Part shown: in pieces, positions 51,287-62,940 of the stretch
Numbering within the stretch: position 1 is the stretch's first letter
Layout of the letters: each line of letters begins with the position of its first letter
Source of the DNA: Persicaria tinctoria
Lineage: Eukaryota; Streptophyta; Magnoliopsida; Caryophyllales; Polygonaceae
Direction of reading: 5' to 3'
Length of the DNA stretch: 64,000 nucleotides
NCBI GenBank assembly: GCA_037127255.1
Contig: JBANSL010000017.1
Coordinates: 67,067,857 to 67,131,856 of the forward strand
The notes under the pieces: generated by a model
Databases searched by the model: none
The model's input: the letters and a program-made list of their open reading frames with translations, nothing else
Told to the model about the DNA's origin: nothing
Position numbers and translations under genes: made by a program

Positions 51287-53290
51287 TATAATTTTTATTT
51301 TTTTAAAAAGCGTGCAGATATGAAAAAGTCAAATATTAAGGAACAAATGAGTACTACAGTATAATTTATTTAAGGGTTGACCCTTTCACTACCAAACGAC
51401 TTTATCTTTTCAAGATGATTTAAAGTTAGATTTTTTTTTACCTGAGAATCTGAGATATAACGCTATGATCATTACATTAATTTTATGATTGATTCCATAA
51501 TGCTTTCTTGATACCCAATTTTTATCATAAATTAAGTATATTGAAATTTTTAATGTGTCCATGGTCCCTAAAAGGTCCATATTTAGGGTTTAAACTTTAA
51601 AACCTTGGCTGCATATTTCAGACCGTCGGAGAGCAGATTGCATGATCCTTGCAGCCCCTTAATTTCTTCTTGTACTCCTTAATTAAAGATTTGAATAAAT
51701 CAAGATCATTAGCAACATTCTACTAAGTTTAAATAAAACTAAATTTTGATAGATACGGGAGTAGAGAATTTGGGATCATAACCTAACAAAAAGTCGATTG
51801 AGATTTTATCCTAAAACTAATTGACATTAAAAGAAGTAGTTAATTGACTTATACTTATTATACTCAACTTTTGATTGAAACAAGTTAAGGGAAGGTTATT
51901 TTATTTGCACTCCCACTTGGAGAATAACTTCTTCCAATTGAAGGTATGACATCACTCAAATTCTTATTTAAAAAAAATTAATTGAGAGAATTTAACATGT
52001 GTATAGGATTTATCTTCATTTACCAAAAATAACAATTGCCAGATTTTATACAACCCGCCGCCGAATATTTTAATTTCCTATTCTAAATGAGTGTTGTTAT
52101 ATACCCCACAAATTCAAGGTCAAAAATACACGTCCTTAAGGACGTGCAAACCTTATAACTAATTAACACCTAAAAAAAATTAATTAACCCCTTTTAACCA
52201 TGTACGTCGCATGATTTGGAGTGTATATAGCGAACACGTTTTAAATTGTTAGTTTAAAATCTCGTGATTTAAAAATAACGAAAAAAAAATTGTGATACAA
52301 GTAAAGATAATGATGTAGGTGTATGTGGTCCATACAAAAGTTCAGCATGCTTATCTAATAAAGAGATCTCCCTACACAAAACTCATATCTAGCTTCAGAT
52401 TCTCAATCAAAGGCTATATTTTAATTGTCGAATTTATTAATAATTTCGTTAAAATTTTAAATTATAAAATCAAATTAATTATTTTTTATTACTAACTCAA
52501 TCTAATTATTTTAATATTTGAAATTATAGAGAAAATATAATAGTTATGGGAAAAATGATACAGTAAGATAGATTTATTGGAGAACCCGATCATTTATGGG
52601 GATAGAAAATAATTTGTGAAGATTGAGAATAAAGTTAGTAAAAATGAGGGTACGAATAACGAAAGAGTAGAAAATTTTTGGAACATGGTGTTCTAAGAGA
52701 GAAACCCCCCCAAAACACTTTTTTCATCTCATATTTTTGGACTTTTATAGAACTTTTAAGGAGGTAAAACTATATAAAATATTATTTTTTGATTAAATTC
52801 ATACTTATTAGTAATAATTATGAATTAAAAAAATATATTTAAAAAAATATTTTATAGAGTTTTAACTCTTTAAAATCAGTCCAGATCATCGGCACCCTAC
52901 GGTGCTACCTTCGATGCATCACAAAATTATTTCGGGTATAATAAACATTGATTTTTTTTATAAAAAAAAATTATTTCTAGATTCTACACCCTTATATGGA
53001 TATGTTGCCTTCAATGACTTGGGTGAGTCTGTCTAGTGGCTTACCGCCTGACTTAACCGGTTCGCGTCCTTTAAAGGCTAGGGTCCGGACCCGTGGGGAC
53101 TAGTCGATAATCTCAGAACCCACACGTAACAAAAAAAAAAAAAAAAAAAAGTGGGGCCCACGGATCAGATACCCTGCGAATCTCAGAATTTAAATTTTTG
53201 GGTGCACAGAGAAAATAGCCACCACTGACCCACTTGAGTGGTGGCCGCTCCACCGCGTAAACCTCCGCCAACCATCTCCCGGATTCTCCC
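51287..53290. other. AT-rich intergenic upstream of RPI
   Basis: No gene is seen. Stowaway-like arms occur at about 52725-52880 (ACTATATAAAATATTATTTT and its partial inverse TTTTATAGAGTTTTAACT). A tRNA-like or SINE-like patch (ACTTAACCGGTTCGCGTCC region) lies near 53050-53070, and a 20-base A-run at about 53131-53150. Confidence 0.4.
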
Positions 53291-53325
53291 CTCCCTCCAA
53301 TTGATTTCCCCCCTTTCCTCCTCCC

Positions 53326-53334
53326 TATAAATTT
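53326..53334 (+). promoter_or_regulatory. TATA box of the RPI gene
   Basis: TATAAATTT lies about 390 bp before the start codon in an otherwise pyrimidine-rich region. The leader may contain a very short 5' UTR intron (GGTAAGAAAA at 53581 to TTTCAG ending 53642), but 61 bp is short for a plant intron. Confidence 0.55.
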
Positions 53335-53717
53335 GTGTCCTTTTCCCCATCCAGAAACCCTAATTTCTCAAATTGAATTCCTCGCCTCTTCCCCCTCACT
53401 GTTCCTCGCCACCACTCAATTCCCAGATTGCGATTCCTGTGACACCCCCAGTCTCCTTCAATCGCCAATCCATGAAATCCCACTGAGATTGGGGGTGGTT
53501 TCCAATTTCCCCAAAAAACATCCCCGCTCTGTGCCCTCGTCATCGTTGAATTGCCGATTGATTCTTATCTATTTCGTGTGGGTAAGAAAATCCCCCATCT
53601 TTCTTATCTCGAAGTCGATAAAGTTTGTTGCTTTCATTTCAGCCTCCCCATTTTTCATACACACAGATTATTATTTAGATAGTTAGTTAGATAAAATCTG
53701 ATTTACATCGTTGAAAG

Positions 53718-54527
53718 ATGGCCATACCTTGCACGCATTTCGTTACCTCCGAGACCCCCGCCTTGGAGAATGGTATCCTGATGGCTTCGTCTCCTAATTT
53801 GGGGCCTTCTCCGGTGATCCTCACCCAGGACGAACTGAAGAAAATCGCTGCCTACAAGGCAGTGGAGTTTGTTGAATCTGGCATGGTGGTTGGCCTGGGA
53901 ACTGGGTCTACTGCTAAACATGCTGTAGATAGGATTGGGGAGCTGTTACACCAAGGGAAGCTCCACAACATTGTTGGGATACCCACTTCAAAGAAGACCC
54001 ATGAACAAGCTGTCTCCTTGGGGATTCCCTTGTCCGATATCGACAATCACCCTGTTGTTGATCTCGCCATTGACGGTGCTGATGAGGTTGATCCTTATCT
54101 CAATCTGGTGAAGGGCAGAGGTGGGTCTCTGTTAAGGGAGAAGATGATTGAGGGTGCTTGTAAGAAGTTTGTGGTCATTGTTGATGAGACCAAGCTGGTC
54201 AAGTTCTTGGGTGGTAGTGGTTTGGCTATGCCTGTCGAGATCGTGCCCTTCTGTTGGAAGTACACGGCTGAGAGGCTTCGGAAGCTGTTTGAGGACGCGG
54301 GTTGCGTGGCCAAGCTTAGGAGCTTCCCTGAAAGTGAAGAGCCCTTTGTGACTGATAATATGAATTACATTGTTGACTTGTACTTTGAGAAGGACATAGG
54401 AGACTTGAAGGCTGCCAGCGATGCTATTTTGCGGCTGACTGGCGTGGTGGAGCACGGGATGTTCCTCGATATGGCCACCACGGTTGTCGTTGCTGGAGAG
54501 CTCGGAGTCACAGTTAAACACAAGTGA
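53718..54527 (+). CDS. RPI: Ribose-5-phosphate isomerase (RpiA type), probably cytosolic
   Basis: An intron-less 269-residue protein. Ribose-5-phosphate isomerase interconverts ribose-5-phosphate and ribulose-5-phosphate in the pentose phosphate pathway and feeds nucleotide synthesis. The RpiA signatures are intact: GLGTGSTAKHAV at 59-70 (phosphate loop), DLAIDGADEVDP at 115-126 and KGRGGSLLREK at 132-142, where Glu141 is the expected catalytic base. The C-terminus has DMATTVVVAGELGV. Residues 1-35 are short and not clearly transit-peptide-like, so a cytosolic isoform is more likely than the plastid one. From memory, Arabidopsis RSW10 (At1g71100) is the closest relative. The start at 53718 was chosen because RpiA homology begins near residue 34 and no in-frame Met precedes it in the leader. 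Confidence 0.96.
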   Translation: MAIPCTHFVTSETPALENGILMASSPNLGPSPVILTQDELKKIAAYKAVEFVESGMVVGLGTGSTAKHAVDRIGELLHQGKLHNIVGIPTSKKTHEQAVSLGIPLSDIDNHPVVDLAIDGADEVDPYLNLVKGRGGSLLREKMIEGACKKFVVIVDETKLVKFLGGSGLAMPVEIVPFCWKYTAERLRKLFEDAGCVAKLRSFPESEEPFVTDNMNYIVDLYFEKDIGDLKAASDAILRLTGVVEHGMFLDMATTVVVAGELGVTVKHK

Positions 54528-55508
54528 AAGAGCTAACTGTAGTGCCCTAAAAAAGGACTATTAGCATAATATAGCTGCATTTGTTTTTTTCTCAAGTTTT
54601 GATGTTTGGTAAAACTATGGCTGAATTTCATCTGGTCTTGTATTGACAGAGGAGTTGTCCTCATCCTCTGTTGTTGTTTTAGCTCTGAATCAAAAATACA
54701 AGTTCTTGGAGATTTTCGTTAACCTCAAATCACGCGATTTAAGTTTAGATAGGTATTTCAATGAAGAAGGACATCGGTTGCTCCGGCTTAGATGTATGAA
54801 TTCTTGTACTATGAATGAATTTACTGAGCTTGGTTTCATCCAAATCATGTTTTTATGTGATCAATTCTTCTTGTTGGATTGATTGTTGTGACGCCAATGA
54901 GCAGCTGCTTCTTTTTCTTGATGTAGTATGGTTGATTTTGAGTGTATTGTCAGGATTCATCAATTTGGTGAACAATTCTATGTGTGTGTATTTTCTGTGA
55001 TCTTCATTTCTTTGATTGTCAGTAGCATCCACCAAACTGAAAGGATGAATGCCATGCCAAAGCTATGGATTCTTTTGGGATTCATTCCTTGGTACTTTTG
55101 GAAGATTTTTCTGTGTTTGTGTATTACATCGGTGTCTTTCCCTGCAATCTGCATCATCTCTTAAGGTAACTCCTGTGTTGTTTCAGATCTGCTGGTATTT
55201 CACTGATACTTGGGTGACATCTGTTGAAATTGGAATGAAAAGTTGGAAGTTATTGATACACAACATGTTATATGCTGAATCTTCAGGTGAGGCTATTTAC
55301 AAATGGACTCATTTCTCTTCTAAGAGTAATGCTACAGAAACAAGAACTTGTGGTCAATTTGAGCTCCATTTTGACCTTCACTTTACATGTTTTGACCAGA
55401 TTCTATTGGAAATGCTAAACTAGTAAAAGAAACAAAAAAAATAAAGAAAAATTAAAGAAGTACACCACATGATGTAGAATAGGATTCAGGGTATAAAATT
55501 GCAGTGAG
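54528..55508. other. RPI 3' flank, no second gene
   Basis: T-rich transcribed-looking sequence, compatible with a long 3' UTR or a downstream transcript. The frames open here have no protein-like composition or motif. Confidence 0.5.
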
Positions 55509-55883
55509 TATCTTCTGCCCCAAAATCCCGCCCCACGACCCCGTCCGACAAAAATATTTTACCCTTAAATTAATATTAAAAAAAATTAAAAATATATTTA
55601 GTATCTACATGATTATTATAACATACATGAAAAAAATCAACTTATAAAAATTATAATAATTCAATAGAGATGGAGAGATTTTTAAAAGTTATAGAAAGAT
55701 GTTATTTTACTATGTAATTTTTTATAATTTTTGTAAGTTGATTTTTTTATATATTTTTTCCAAATAGGTTATAATAATCATGTAAATGCTAAATATATTT
55801 TTAAATTTTTTTTTAATATTAATTTAAAAGTGAAATACTTTTGTGAGACGGGATCGTGGGGCGGTATTTTGTAGCAGAAGATA
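55509..55883. mobile_element. Foldback MITE with long inverted repeats
   Basis: Left TATCTTCTGCCCCAAAATCC and right inverse TATCTTCTGCTACAAAATAC begin arms of about 165 bp. Both arms share CCGCCCCACGA(C/T)CCCGTC, AAATTAATATTAAAAAAAA and ACATGATTATTATAAC in the same order. The loop is short. Half copies occur near 44745. The target duplication was not clear; a MULE-like foldback is possible. Confidence 0.8.
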
Positions 55884-56391
55884 TGCACCGGTAAAATTGA
55901 AAGAATTGTGATTGTGATGTGGGCAAAAATGAGACATGGCATCTTTGCCTACCCATTGAAGAGTTGACAAAAGCTAAAGTAATCTAAATTGATGACAACC
56001 ATCTGTTTTTGTTATCCTCCATTTGTTTAATTTCTGCAATTTTTATATATATTTTTTTGTGCTTGGTGGTATTCCTTTTGAGTTGATGATTTTCACTTTC
56101 TCGTGTTATTTTGTTTATGTCATTTGTTTATGGTTGTACGTGATGTTAGTCTATATATTGGGTTGTCTGGTCTGTCGATTTCTCTAGATTTGTCTAGAAA
56201 ATCGGATTTTTTTCTTCATTTAAAAAAAATAAAAATATTCACTTGCTCGTCGACGGTTAGGACAATATCGTAATTACGTGATGAGAACTTAATTCTACCC
56301 TCATATCCGTTGTTTAATTATTCCTCCACTTGAGCATCGAAGGTGGCTCCCGTGAATCAAGTCCCAACCTCTCATCTTGTATGCTTGCAAT
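55884..56391. other. Intergenic with a LINE-type tail
   Basis: At about 56050-56232, CTGTCGATTTCTCTAGATTT and AAAATCGGATTTTTTTCTTC plus an A-run resemble the 3' end of the LINE-type family on the plus strand. No gene is seen. Confidence 0.4.
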
Positions 56392-56765
56392 TAGGGGTGT
56401 TATTCGAGTGAAACGAGCCGAGCTTGGCATGTTCAAGCTTGGTTCATTTGTTAAACGAACTCGAGCCGAGCCGAGCTCAATTTCTAAACGAGCTTTCTTT
56501 TTTGTTCAAGATTGACTTGTTTTAGTAAATGAACGAGCTCGAGCCGAGCTTTTTTCGAGCATTAAGTAGTTTTACTTGGTCATAACATATTAACTTAAAG
56601 GGAATTTTAGAAATTCCATACAATTTGAGCCTAAATCGAACGAGTCGAGCTTTTAACCGAGCTTAAAATCATGTTCATGCTCGGTTTGTTTAGGTAAGTG
56701 AACGAGCTCGAATCGAGCTTTTTTTCGAGTTCATTCCGATCCGAGCTCGAGCTGTTCAGCTCATA
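56392..56765 (+). mobile_element. Truncated hAT-like element, relative of 38826-41088
   Basis: It starts TAGGGGTGTTATTCGAGTG and continues with repeated GAGCCGAGC / CGAGCTCGAGC motifs, as in the complete element. No right terminal repeat is found, so it is truncated. Confidence 0.65.
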
Positions 56766-56787
56766 TAATAGTTAAAAGGTGACCGAA

Positions 56788-57187
56788 GAAGGTGATCACT
56801 TGCTCATACACATATTTTGTTAGTAGGCCTTATGGTTCCTAAGTTTTGAAGATAGTGGGCTGGGTTGATTCCTTTTGACAAATAAAGAGGCGTGATATCC
56901 ATTGGGCCGTACGGTTGTGGGCCTTAGCCCATTTTTTCATTCTCTTAGGTTGTTCTAACTTCTAAGCATGATAAACTGGCATGTTATCGTTTTGGTATTG
57001 GTCATTCGATCGGTATCCAACAACACACAAGCAACTTAATCCGAATTCAGGTATATCCTAACTCGATTTTTTCCATTCACAATGTCAAATTCGAACAATA
57101 CACATTGCTTAGGGTATCCAGGCCTCTAGCACATCAGACCATTTGACCGACTCGCGCGATTGGTTTAACCCAAGTCGCGTGATCCAT
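56788..57187. repeat. Direct repeat, left copy (about 400 bp)
   Basis: Same order of blocks as 61730-62141: ATCACTTGCTC, CACATATTTTGTTAGT, TTTTGAAGATAGTGGGCTGG, CATTGGGCCGTACGGTT, GAATTCAGGTATATCC, GCCTCTAGCACATCAGACCA and GACTCGCGCGATTGGTTTA-like blocks. The copies differ by substitutions and small indels. They do not have TG...CA ends, so they are not LTRs of the LINE between them. Confidence 0.85.
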
Positions 57188-57736
57188 TTCTCATCCCATC
57201 CTTCAAAAAGGAGAAAGCAACGGAATAAAATAGAGTCTTTCCCAAATCTGCAGCAAATGATTCTACAAATCCTCGAAATGGGAGAAACTGGTAGAATTGA
57301 AGCAAAAATAATTTGAAAAATATTTATTTTGTTTTCCTATTTTAGAGAAATTTTAGAGAAGTTGTTGTATATGTTATTAGAGCATGAGCAGCCATAAAGT
57401 TATCTCTTTCGTCTTTTTATTTTCACCCCATATCATAATTTAACACCTTATGTATGTTTTTCTTTAAATTAATTTCTACTTTTTCTACCTCTTCTTTAGA
57501 GGTTTCCCTTGCCATCATGGGGTTAAATTGTTTCCCCGCTTTTTCGATCTACCTCATTTTTTTTAATAAACATAACTAACAAGTGTTTGATATTAATATT
57601 TTTATTTCATGTAGATGAAAAATAACAAAAATAATAACATTCGTAACATCATTTGAAATTGAGGATTGTTGAATACATTTAGATCAAAAGGGATATTTGG
57701 GATGAGTGGGGTATTTGGATATTTGTGATCCATAGT

Positions 57737-58057
57737 TTATGAAAATAGAAGATAGAAAAAGAAGTGGACTGCGTCCCAAACTTTTTGATTTTCTAAAACG
57801 GAGTTCTGTGCGAAGGTACATTCCACAAAGAGGCGGACTTCATCCTCTGAATGAGCGTCGCAAAAATTACAATGGTTCAGGACGGGGGTACCTCTACTCG
57901 CTAATCGCTCCCTCGTGGGTAGTCCATTTTGAGAAATTTTCCACAATAAGTTTTTAATTTTTGGAATCGTATTCACCTTCCAGGTCCAACTATTGGGATC
58001 GCAGGGTAGCAATCTTGGTTTGAAACCAGTTTCACTGCACTTGATGTTGTGAACCAA
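57737..58057 (-). pseudogene. LINE zf-RVT (reverse-transcriptase zinc-binding) fragment
   Basis: The frame has SWTWKVNTIPKIKNLLWKIS, QNGLPTRERLASRG and CNFCDAHSEDEVRLFVEC. This fits the zf-RVT domain pattern W....P.K...F.W....-LPT...L..R-C..C....E...H....C. The usual His near EDEVRHLF is lost here. Confidence 0.85.
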
Positions 58058-58320
58058 CCTTGTTTATCAGCCCATCAATAAAGCCGATCCGGGGTAAGAT
58101 TGATTGGTAGCGGAATGTCTACTATCTTCTGCACTATAGTTTGATCTAGGATGTTGCTTAATTTTTCTTTCCACCATCTACCAGCGATTATGAATTCACT
58201 TACTTTTGTGTTCATATCAATTTATTGATTCCCATTAAGCTTATGTAGCAAGGGAGATTTACAAACCCAGTTATCTGTCCAGAAATTGACCGATTCACCA
58301 TTACCTATTGACCATATAAG

Positions 58321-59307
58321 AGCATGAGCAACCATGGGTTTTACTTACCTTTAAGGTTGTTAAAAGGTAAGCCCATGGTTGTGGCCTTTACCTTAAGGTA
58401 AGAGGTGGGAATGGGTTACCTTGGTAGAGAGAGGTAACCTCTTCACCTTTCTAATTTTTTTTAATGATAAAGTAGGATGATACCTTTTCCATTTAGATTT
58501 ATTAATTGTAACAGGATTTAAAATGAAATAAAAATATATTATATTTTATTATTTTTTAAAATAAAATACCCCATTGGTTTAATTTAATTTTTTTCTATAA
58601 TTTGAGCCCAATTTTACCCTATATATACCCCATCTTGATCTATTTTAGTTGCACCTATTTTCTTAACCATGGATCACAATAATCCAAATACTCTACCCAT
58701 TCCAAATATGCCTTTTGATCCAAATCTTCTCAAAAATCCTCAATTTCAAGTGATTTTACAAATGCTTAACAATTCTCCAACACCCGAATATCCAAATTAT
58801 ACCCCACATAATCCTACCAATGTGTACAATCCTCTTTTTTTTTTTTTCCCCAAACCCACAACATTTATATTAACTACTTGCTATTTTTATTTATTTATAT
58901 TAACTACTTGATATTTTTTTCCAAACCGAATTTATAGGTAGTTCGATTAGTATTTACGTATGTTATAATGTTTTTAACTTTTTTTTATTTTAATCTAGAT
59001 GTAATAAAATATATTTATATTAACTACTTGTTATTTTTATTTATTTATAAAATTATAAATAAAAATAATTCACAATAATATATGTTGATACACATATAAT
59101 AAAGGGAAAGATATAAAGGAAAAGGAAAAGTGAAAATAAATTTGAAAAGAGGTAAAAGAGTTTCCCATTGTTGTAGAGAAAACCTTTTAGAAAGAGGTAG
59201 AAAAAGTGAAAATTATTTTAAACAAAAAAATAAATGAGTTGTAAAGTTGCGATAGGAAGATGGGAAAAAAAGGGAAAAAGAGGTTACCCCATGGTTGCGG
59301 ATGGTCT
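58321..59307. mobile_element. PIF/Harbinger-type derivative (987 bp)
   Basis: The ends GAGCATGAGCAACCATGGG and inverse GACCATCCGCAACCATGGGG are inverted repeats flanked by TAA (58318-58320 and 59308-59310), a 3-bp target duplication. It interrupts the LINE. Subterminal TTACCTT/AAGGTAA and GGTAA motifs are frequent. It contains the start of an ORF (58669) but no transposase domain. Confidence 0.78.
58669..58911 (+). pseudogene. Harbinger ORF1-like N-terminal fragment
   Basis: MDHNNPNTLPIPNMPFDPNL is followed by an Asn/Pro/Tyr-rich stretch, the low-complexity N-terminus typical of PIF/Harbinger Myb-like ORF1 proteins. A T-run at about 58837 and poor composition afterwards show that the rest is lost. 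Assignment is from composition and context only. Confidence 0.45.
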
Positions 59308-59576
59308 AAGCCCCTCTTTGAATTTTTTTGATCAATGGAGTTGGTTTTCTCCATTGCCATGAGGCATTTTTAGTGTTTTGATAATTTAGGATGTCATTTT
59401 CTTTTAGGTATTTATGCTTTATAATTTTGACTCATATATTATTCGGTTCAGCTAGAGTTTTCCATAACAACTTTGTTTGAAGTGCCTCATTCATGTGTTG
59501 AGATTTTCTTACCCCCAATCCTCCTTTCTTTTTTTGATCTACAGATTCTATCACAGCTTATAAGTGGTCTGTATTG

Positions 59577-60494
59577 TTAGTCCTTATTCCAAAAAAAAGT
59601 TCTATTTATTTGGTCTAATTCCTTGTGAATAGACGTAGGCAGCATAAAGCTTTGCATGGTATATAATGGTTTGGAAGATAGATTTGAGTTGATTAGAATG
59701 GAACGACCCTGTTGTGGCAAGGCATTGGCCCTCCATTTCGATAGTTGTTCTTTGGATTTACATAATATATTTTCAAAAGATTCTCTGTTAACCCTTCCAT
59801 TAATGATGGGGCAACCTAAGTATTTTTTCATGGCTCTAGTATGTGGAATTTGCAGAGAATTAACCAGCAATTGGATTCTAGATGTAGGGACCCCGACTGT
59901 GGTCTGGAAGGTTGATTTGTGAAAGTTAACTTTCTGTCCCGAAAGAAGGTAGTAGTCATCAATTATTTCTTTTACTTTATGGCTCGCGGTAAGAGTAGCA
60001 TTCACAAAGATAATAACATATTTCGCAAAGGCTAAAAAAGGAATACAAAGACCCCCTCTTCCAAACCTGAACCCAATTTTGCTGGATTGTACTAGCCACT
60101 AGGGATGCTTGTTGCAGTTTCCTTGCTAGGAGCTCAGCTCCCAAGATGAAAATAAAGGGAGACAATGGATCACCTTGACGAATGCCTCTAGAAGGATGGA
60201 AAATCTATATTGGAGATTGTTCACAAAAATTGAAAAAGAGACAATTGTAATGCATTCCTTAATCCAACCAATGAAGGTGAGATGAAAACCAAATCTTTTG
60301 AGAATTTCAAAAGAGTAGTCCCAATATAGTATATCATAAGCTTTTTTCATGTCAAGTTTAATGGTCATCCATCCTTCCCTACCTCTGTGGTTTTTGAAGG
60401 AATGGAAGATTTCATGTGCTATTAAAACATTATCTTGTATAGCTCTGTCAGAAACAAAAGCACCTTGAAGCTGGTGAATCAGTTTCCTATGCAC
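59577..60494 (-). pseudogene. LINE reverse transcriptase region, broken
   Basis: Pieces on the minus strand in order: GAFVSDRAIQDNVLIAHEIF, MTIKLDMKKAYDILYWDYSF (first catalytic Asp), SPFIFILGAELLARKL (SP.LF..ala segment), then SGQKVNFHKSTF, YLGCPIINGRVNRESFENIL and GRSILINSNLSSKPLYTMQS. These are conserved plant L1 RT blocks. The catalytic YADD box region is damaged and at least two frame changes occur. Confidence 0.88.
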
Positions 60495-60705
60495 TTTTTT
60501 ATTCTTTCAGTTAAGATTTTAAAAATGATTTTAGGAATTGTTGAGAACAAACTAATTGGTATGTAGTTGTTTGTTGAGGTTGGGTTATCAATTTTTGGCG
60601 ATAGAGTTATAAAGGGCGTGGTTGAATTGTCGTAGTAACTTTCCAGAGTGGAAGAAACTTTTCACAACTCAGATAACGAATGGACCAACAATATCCCAGT
60701 ATGTT

Positions 60706-61176
60706 TTATAAAATTCTGCAGTGAACTGTGAATCCATCTGGACTAGGGGATTTGTTTTTGCCTAGACCACGTAAAACTCTTTTAATTTCGTTGTTAAAGA
60801 TAGGTTTAATGAGTTCAATATTTTCTTCATAAGATATTGATGGGGTAATCAAATCGAGATGGTTAGACCAGTAAGTTATAGAAACACTTTCTTTTTTAAA
60901 TCGTTTTTCAAAATCACGTTGAATTTCCTGGCTAATGTTGTCTTCCCCTATGATTTGGGTTCCTTCTACCGTGGTAATTTGCCTAATGATTTCCTTATTC
61001 CTTCTTCCAGAAGCAATTTTGTGAAAGTAACTAGAGTTGGTATCTGCTAGCTTTATATGATTGGTTTTGGCACGTTGGTTCCAATATATCTTATGGAATT
61101 TAATGAGCGTTTCCTTCTTTTTTATAAGATTGTTTTGTTTGTCATTGAGACGTGAGTCATGGTTTTGGGTTAACAT
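60706..61176 (-). pseudogene. LINE linker between endonuclease and RT
   Basis: The frame reads YWNQRAKTNHIKLADTNSSY, FHKIASGRRNKEIIRQI, and ends GLGKNKSPSPDGFTV, matching the conserved W..RA...W...GD.NT.FFH and K.PGPDGF blocks of plant L1 ORF2. Substitutions such as SPDG for PGPDG show decay. Confidence 0.87.
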
Positions 61177-61309
61177 ACCTTGAATGGAAATGAGCTCGTC
61201 TTCAACTTATTTTAGTTATCGAAAAATATTTTTAAAGATTTTTTGATTTCACTCCTTAATTTTAGCTTTGAGTATTTTTGTCTTGAACGCTAACTGGAAC
61301 ATAGCAGAT

Positions 61310-61630
61310 CTACCAAGCTTGCTTTAGTATATTCCTTAAATCTCTTCTTTGGATCCACATATTTTCAAATTTAAAGGGAGTCGCTTTAGAAGGTTCGCCA
61401 TCACTAAGATCTAGTGTAATCGGACAACAGTTAGAGGTTGAAAATGCATGGTGTTGAATTTGTAGGATGGGAAAATTTTCAATGATTCCGACTTGGACCA
61501 AAGCCCTATCAAATCGTTCATGGATGTTATCAGAGCTTGATTTTCTTTTTCCTCCAAGTGAATCGGTTCCCGCATAACGGTAAGTCAAATAATTCACAGT
61601 CATTCTGAATATTTAGTAAACTTTGAAGGC
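61310..61630 (-). pseudogene. LINE endonuclease C-terminal fragment
   Basis: The frame includes YTWR-like YLTYRYAGTD, IHERFDRALV (ERLDRAL block) and SDHCPI-like STSNCCPITLDL. The catalytic SDH of apurinic endonucleases reads STSNCC here, so it is dead. Similarity begins near 61630, which marks the 5' truncation. Confidence 0.82.
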
Positions 61631-61729
61631 GGTGCAGACTAATCTCCCCACCACCATACTAATCTCTATTTGTAGGAAATGATTTTTTCTTTTTCCATTA
61701 CTCTATTTTTGTTAATGCTATTTTAGGTC

Positions 61730-62141
61730 AATCACTTGCTCGTCCACATATTTTGTTAGTGGGCCTTATGGCTCTTTAAGTTTTGAAGATAGTGGGCTGG
61801 GTTGATACCAATTGGTCGATTCCTTTTTGACAAAGAAAGAGGCGTAAGATCCATTGGGCCGTACGGTTATGGGCCTTGGCCCATTTTTCCATTCTCTTTT
61901 GGTATTGGATGGTTCTAAGCTGGGTCAACTGGGTTTGTGGTCAGTCTCGGTTATACCACCACCCAATAGCGTTCTTTCGAACAAGCCATTTAATCTGAAT
62001 TCAGGTATATCCCAACTCGATTTTTTTCATTCACAATGTCAAAATTCGAACAATAGATATTGCTTAAGGTATCTAGGCCTCTAGCACATCAGACCATTTG
62101 ACCAACTCGCGCGATTGGTTTAGCCCAAGCCGCGTGATCAA
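61730..62141. repeat. Direct repeat, right copy (about 410 bp)
   Basis: Partner of 56788-57187 in the same orientation, diverged, located just beyond the 5' truncation point of the LINE. Confidence 0.85.
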
Positions 62142-62929
62142 TTTTTACATATGATACTCCCTCCGTTTTTTTTTCTTTCAATAAATGACTTTTGGGGCTA
62201 TACACATAAAATTATAAATTAAGAAACCAAATTTTTTATCTAAGAATGGCACGGTTAGAACATCTCTAACATATTTTCCATCTCATTCTCAAAAAAATGA
62301 GAAAGTATCCAAATTACTTTGTTACCCACTTTTTCTACCAATGGCTTTCACTACCTCTCCTTACCTCTCTACCATTGTAAATTATGTAACTCAGAAACAT
62401 GTATTGAGGATATGATGTGATCGATTTGTATTGACTGAACATTAATTTGTATGATCTTAATCATGAAATGAATTGGTCCTGCGACAATATTTTTGGAAGA
62501 ATAAATTGGGAATTCAGAATACATTGGATTCTTTAAGCTTAATTTAAGTCACAGAGAACAAGGGCTTTTTTTGGTCGTATCTGAATACAACTAACACTGT
62601 ATATATTGAGGTAGATATATTCATATATATCTAATTTATTTATATGTGACCTCACCTTCTAGTCCTTGATTTTCTACACTTTCAGAAACCTACAATTCAA
62701 ACTTCATCATTTTTAATTTTTCATGCATATGCAATCTATTTATTTATTTATTTATTTTTCTTATGCATATATGTTACATGTATATGCCTTGACTTGACAC
62801 TTATTTTGTAATAAACTTGGTTGTTTTTATTCGAACCTGAGATCGAAACTGCAAATCAAATTTCCAGGTATATAAATCCAGGCATCTAGTAGCCCTTGGA
62901 ATTGTCAAAATATAATTGCTGAATATGAA

Positions 62930-62940
<11 letters not shown>
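62142..62940. other. Intergenic; solitary Stowaway end
   Basis: TACTCCCTCCGTTTTTTTTT at about 62155-62175 is a Stowaway left end; its partner is not found. A (TTTA)n run is near 62738-62757. No gene is seen. Confidence 0.45.

Larger units (their letters stand above)
57720..61630 (-). mobile_element. Decayed L1-like LINE, interrupted by a Harbinger element
   Basis: On the minus strand the order is endonuclease end, linker, reverse transcriptase, and zf-RVT domain, as in plant L1-like ORF2. Frames are broken in several places. The 5' part (ORF1 and most of the endonuclease) is missing. A 987-bp element (58321-59307) has inserted between the reverse transcriptase end and the zf-RVT domain. Confidence 0.85.

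Noticed and set aside
54643..55423. Several open frames downstream of RPI
   Set aside because: T-rich composition, no motifs; more likely 3' UTR or intergenic.
56788..62141. Direct repeats considered as LTRs of a retrotransposon
   Set aside because: No TG...CA ends, no primer site or polypurine tract, and the internal element is a LINE on the minus strand.
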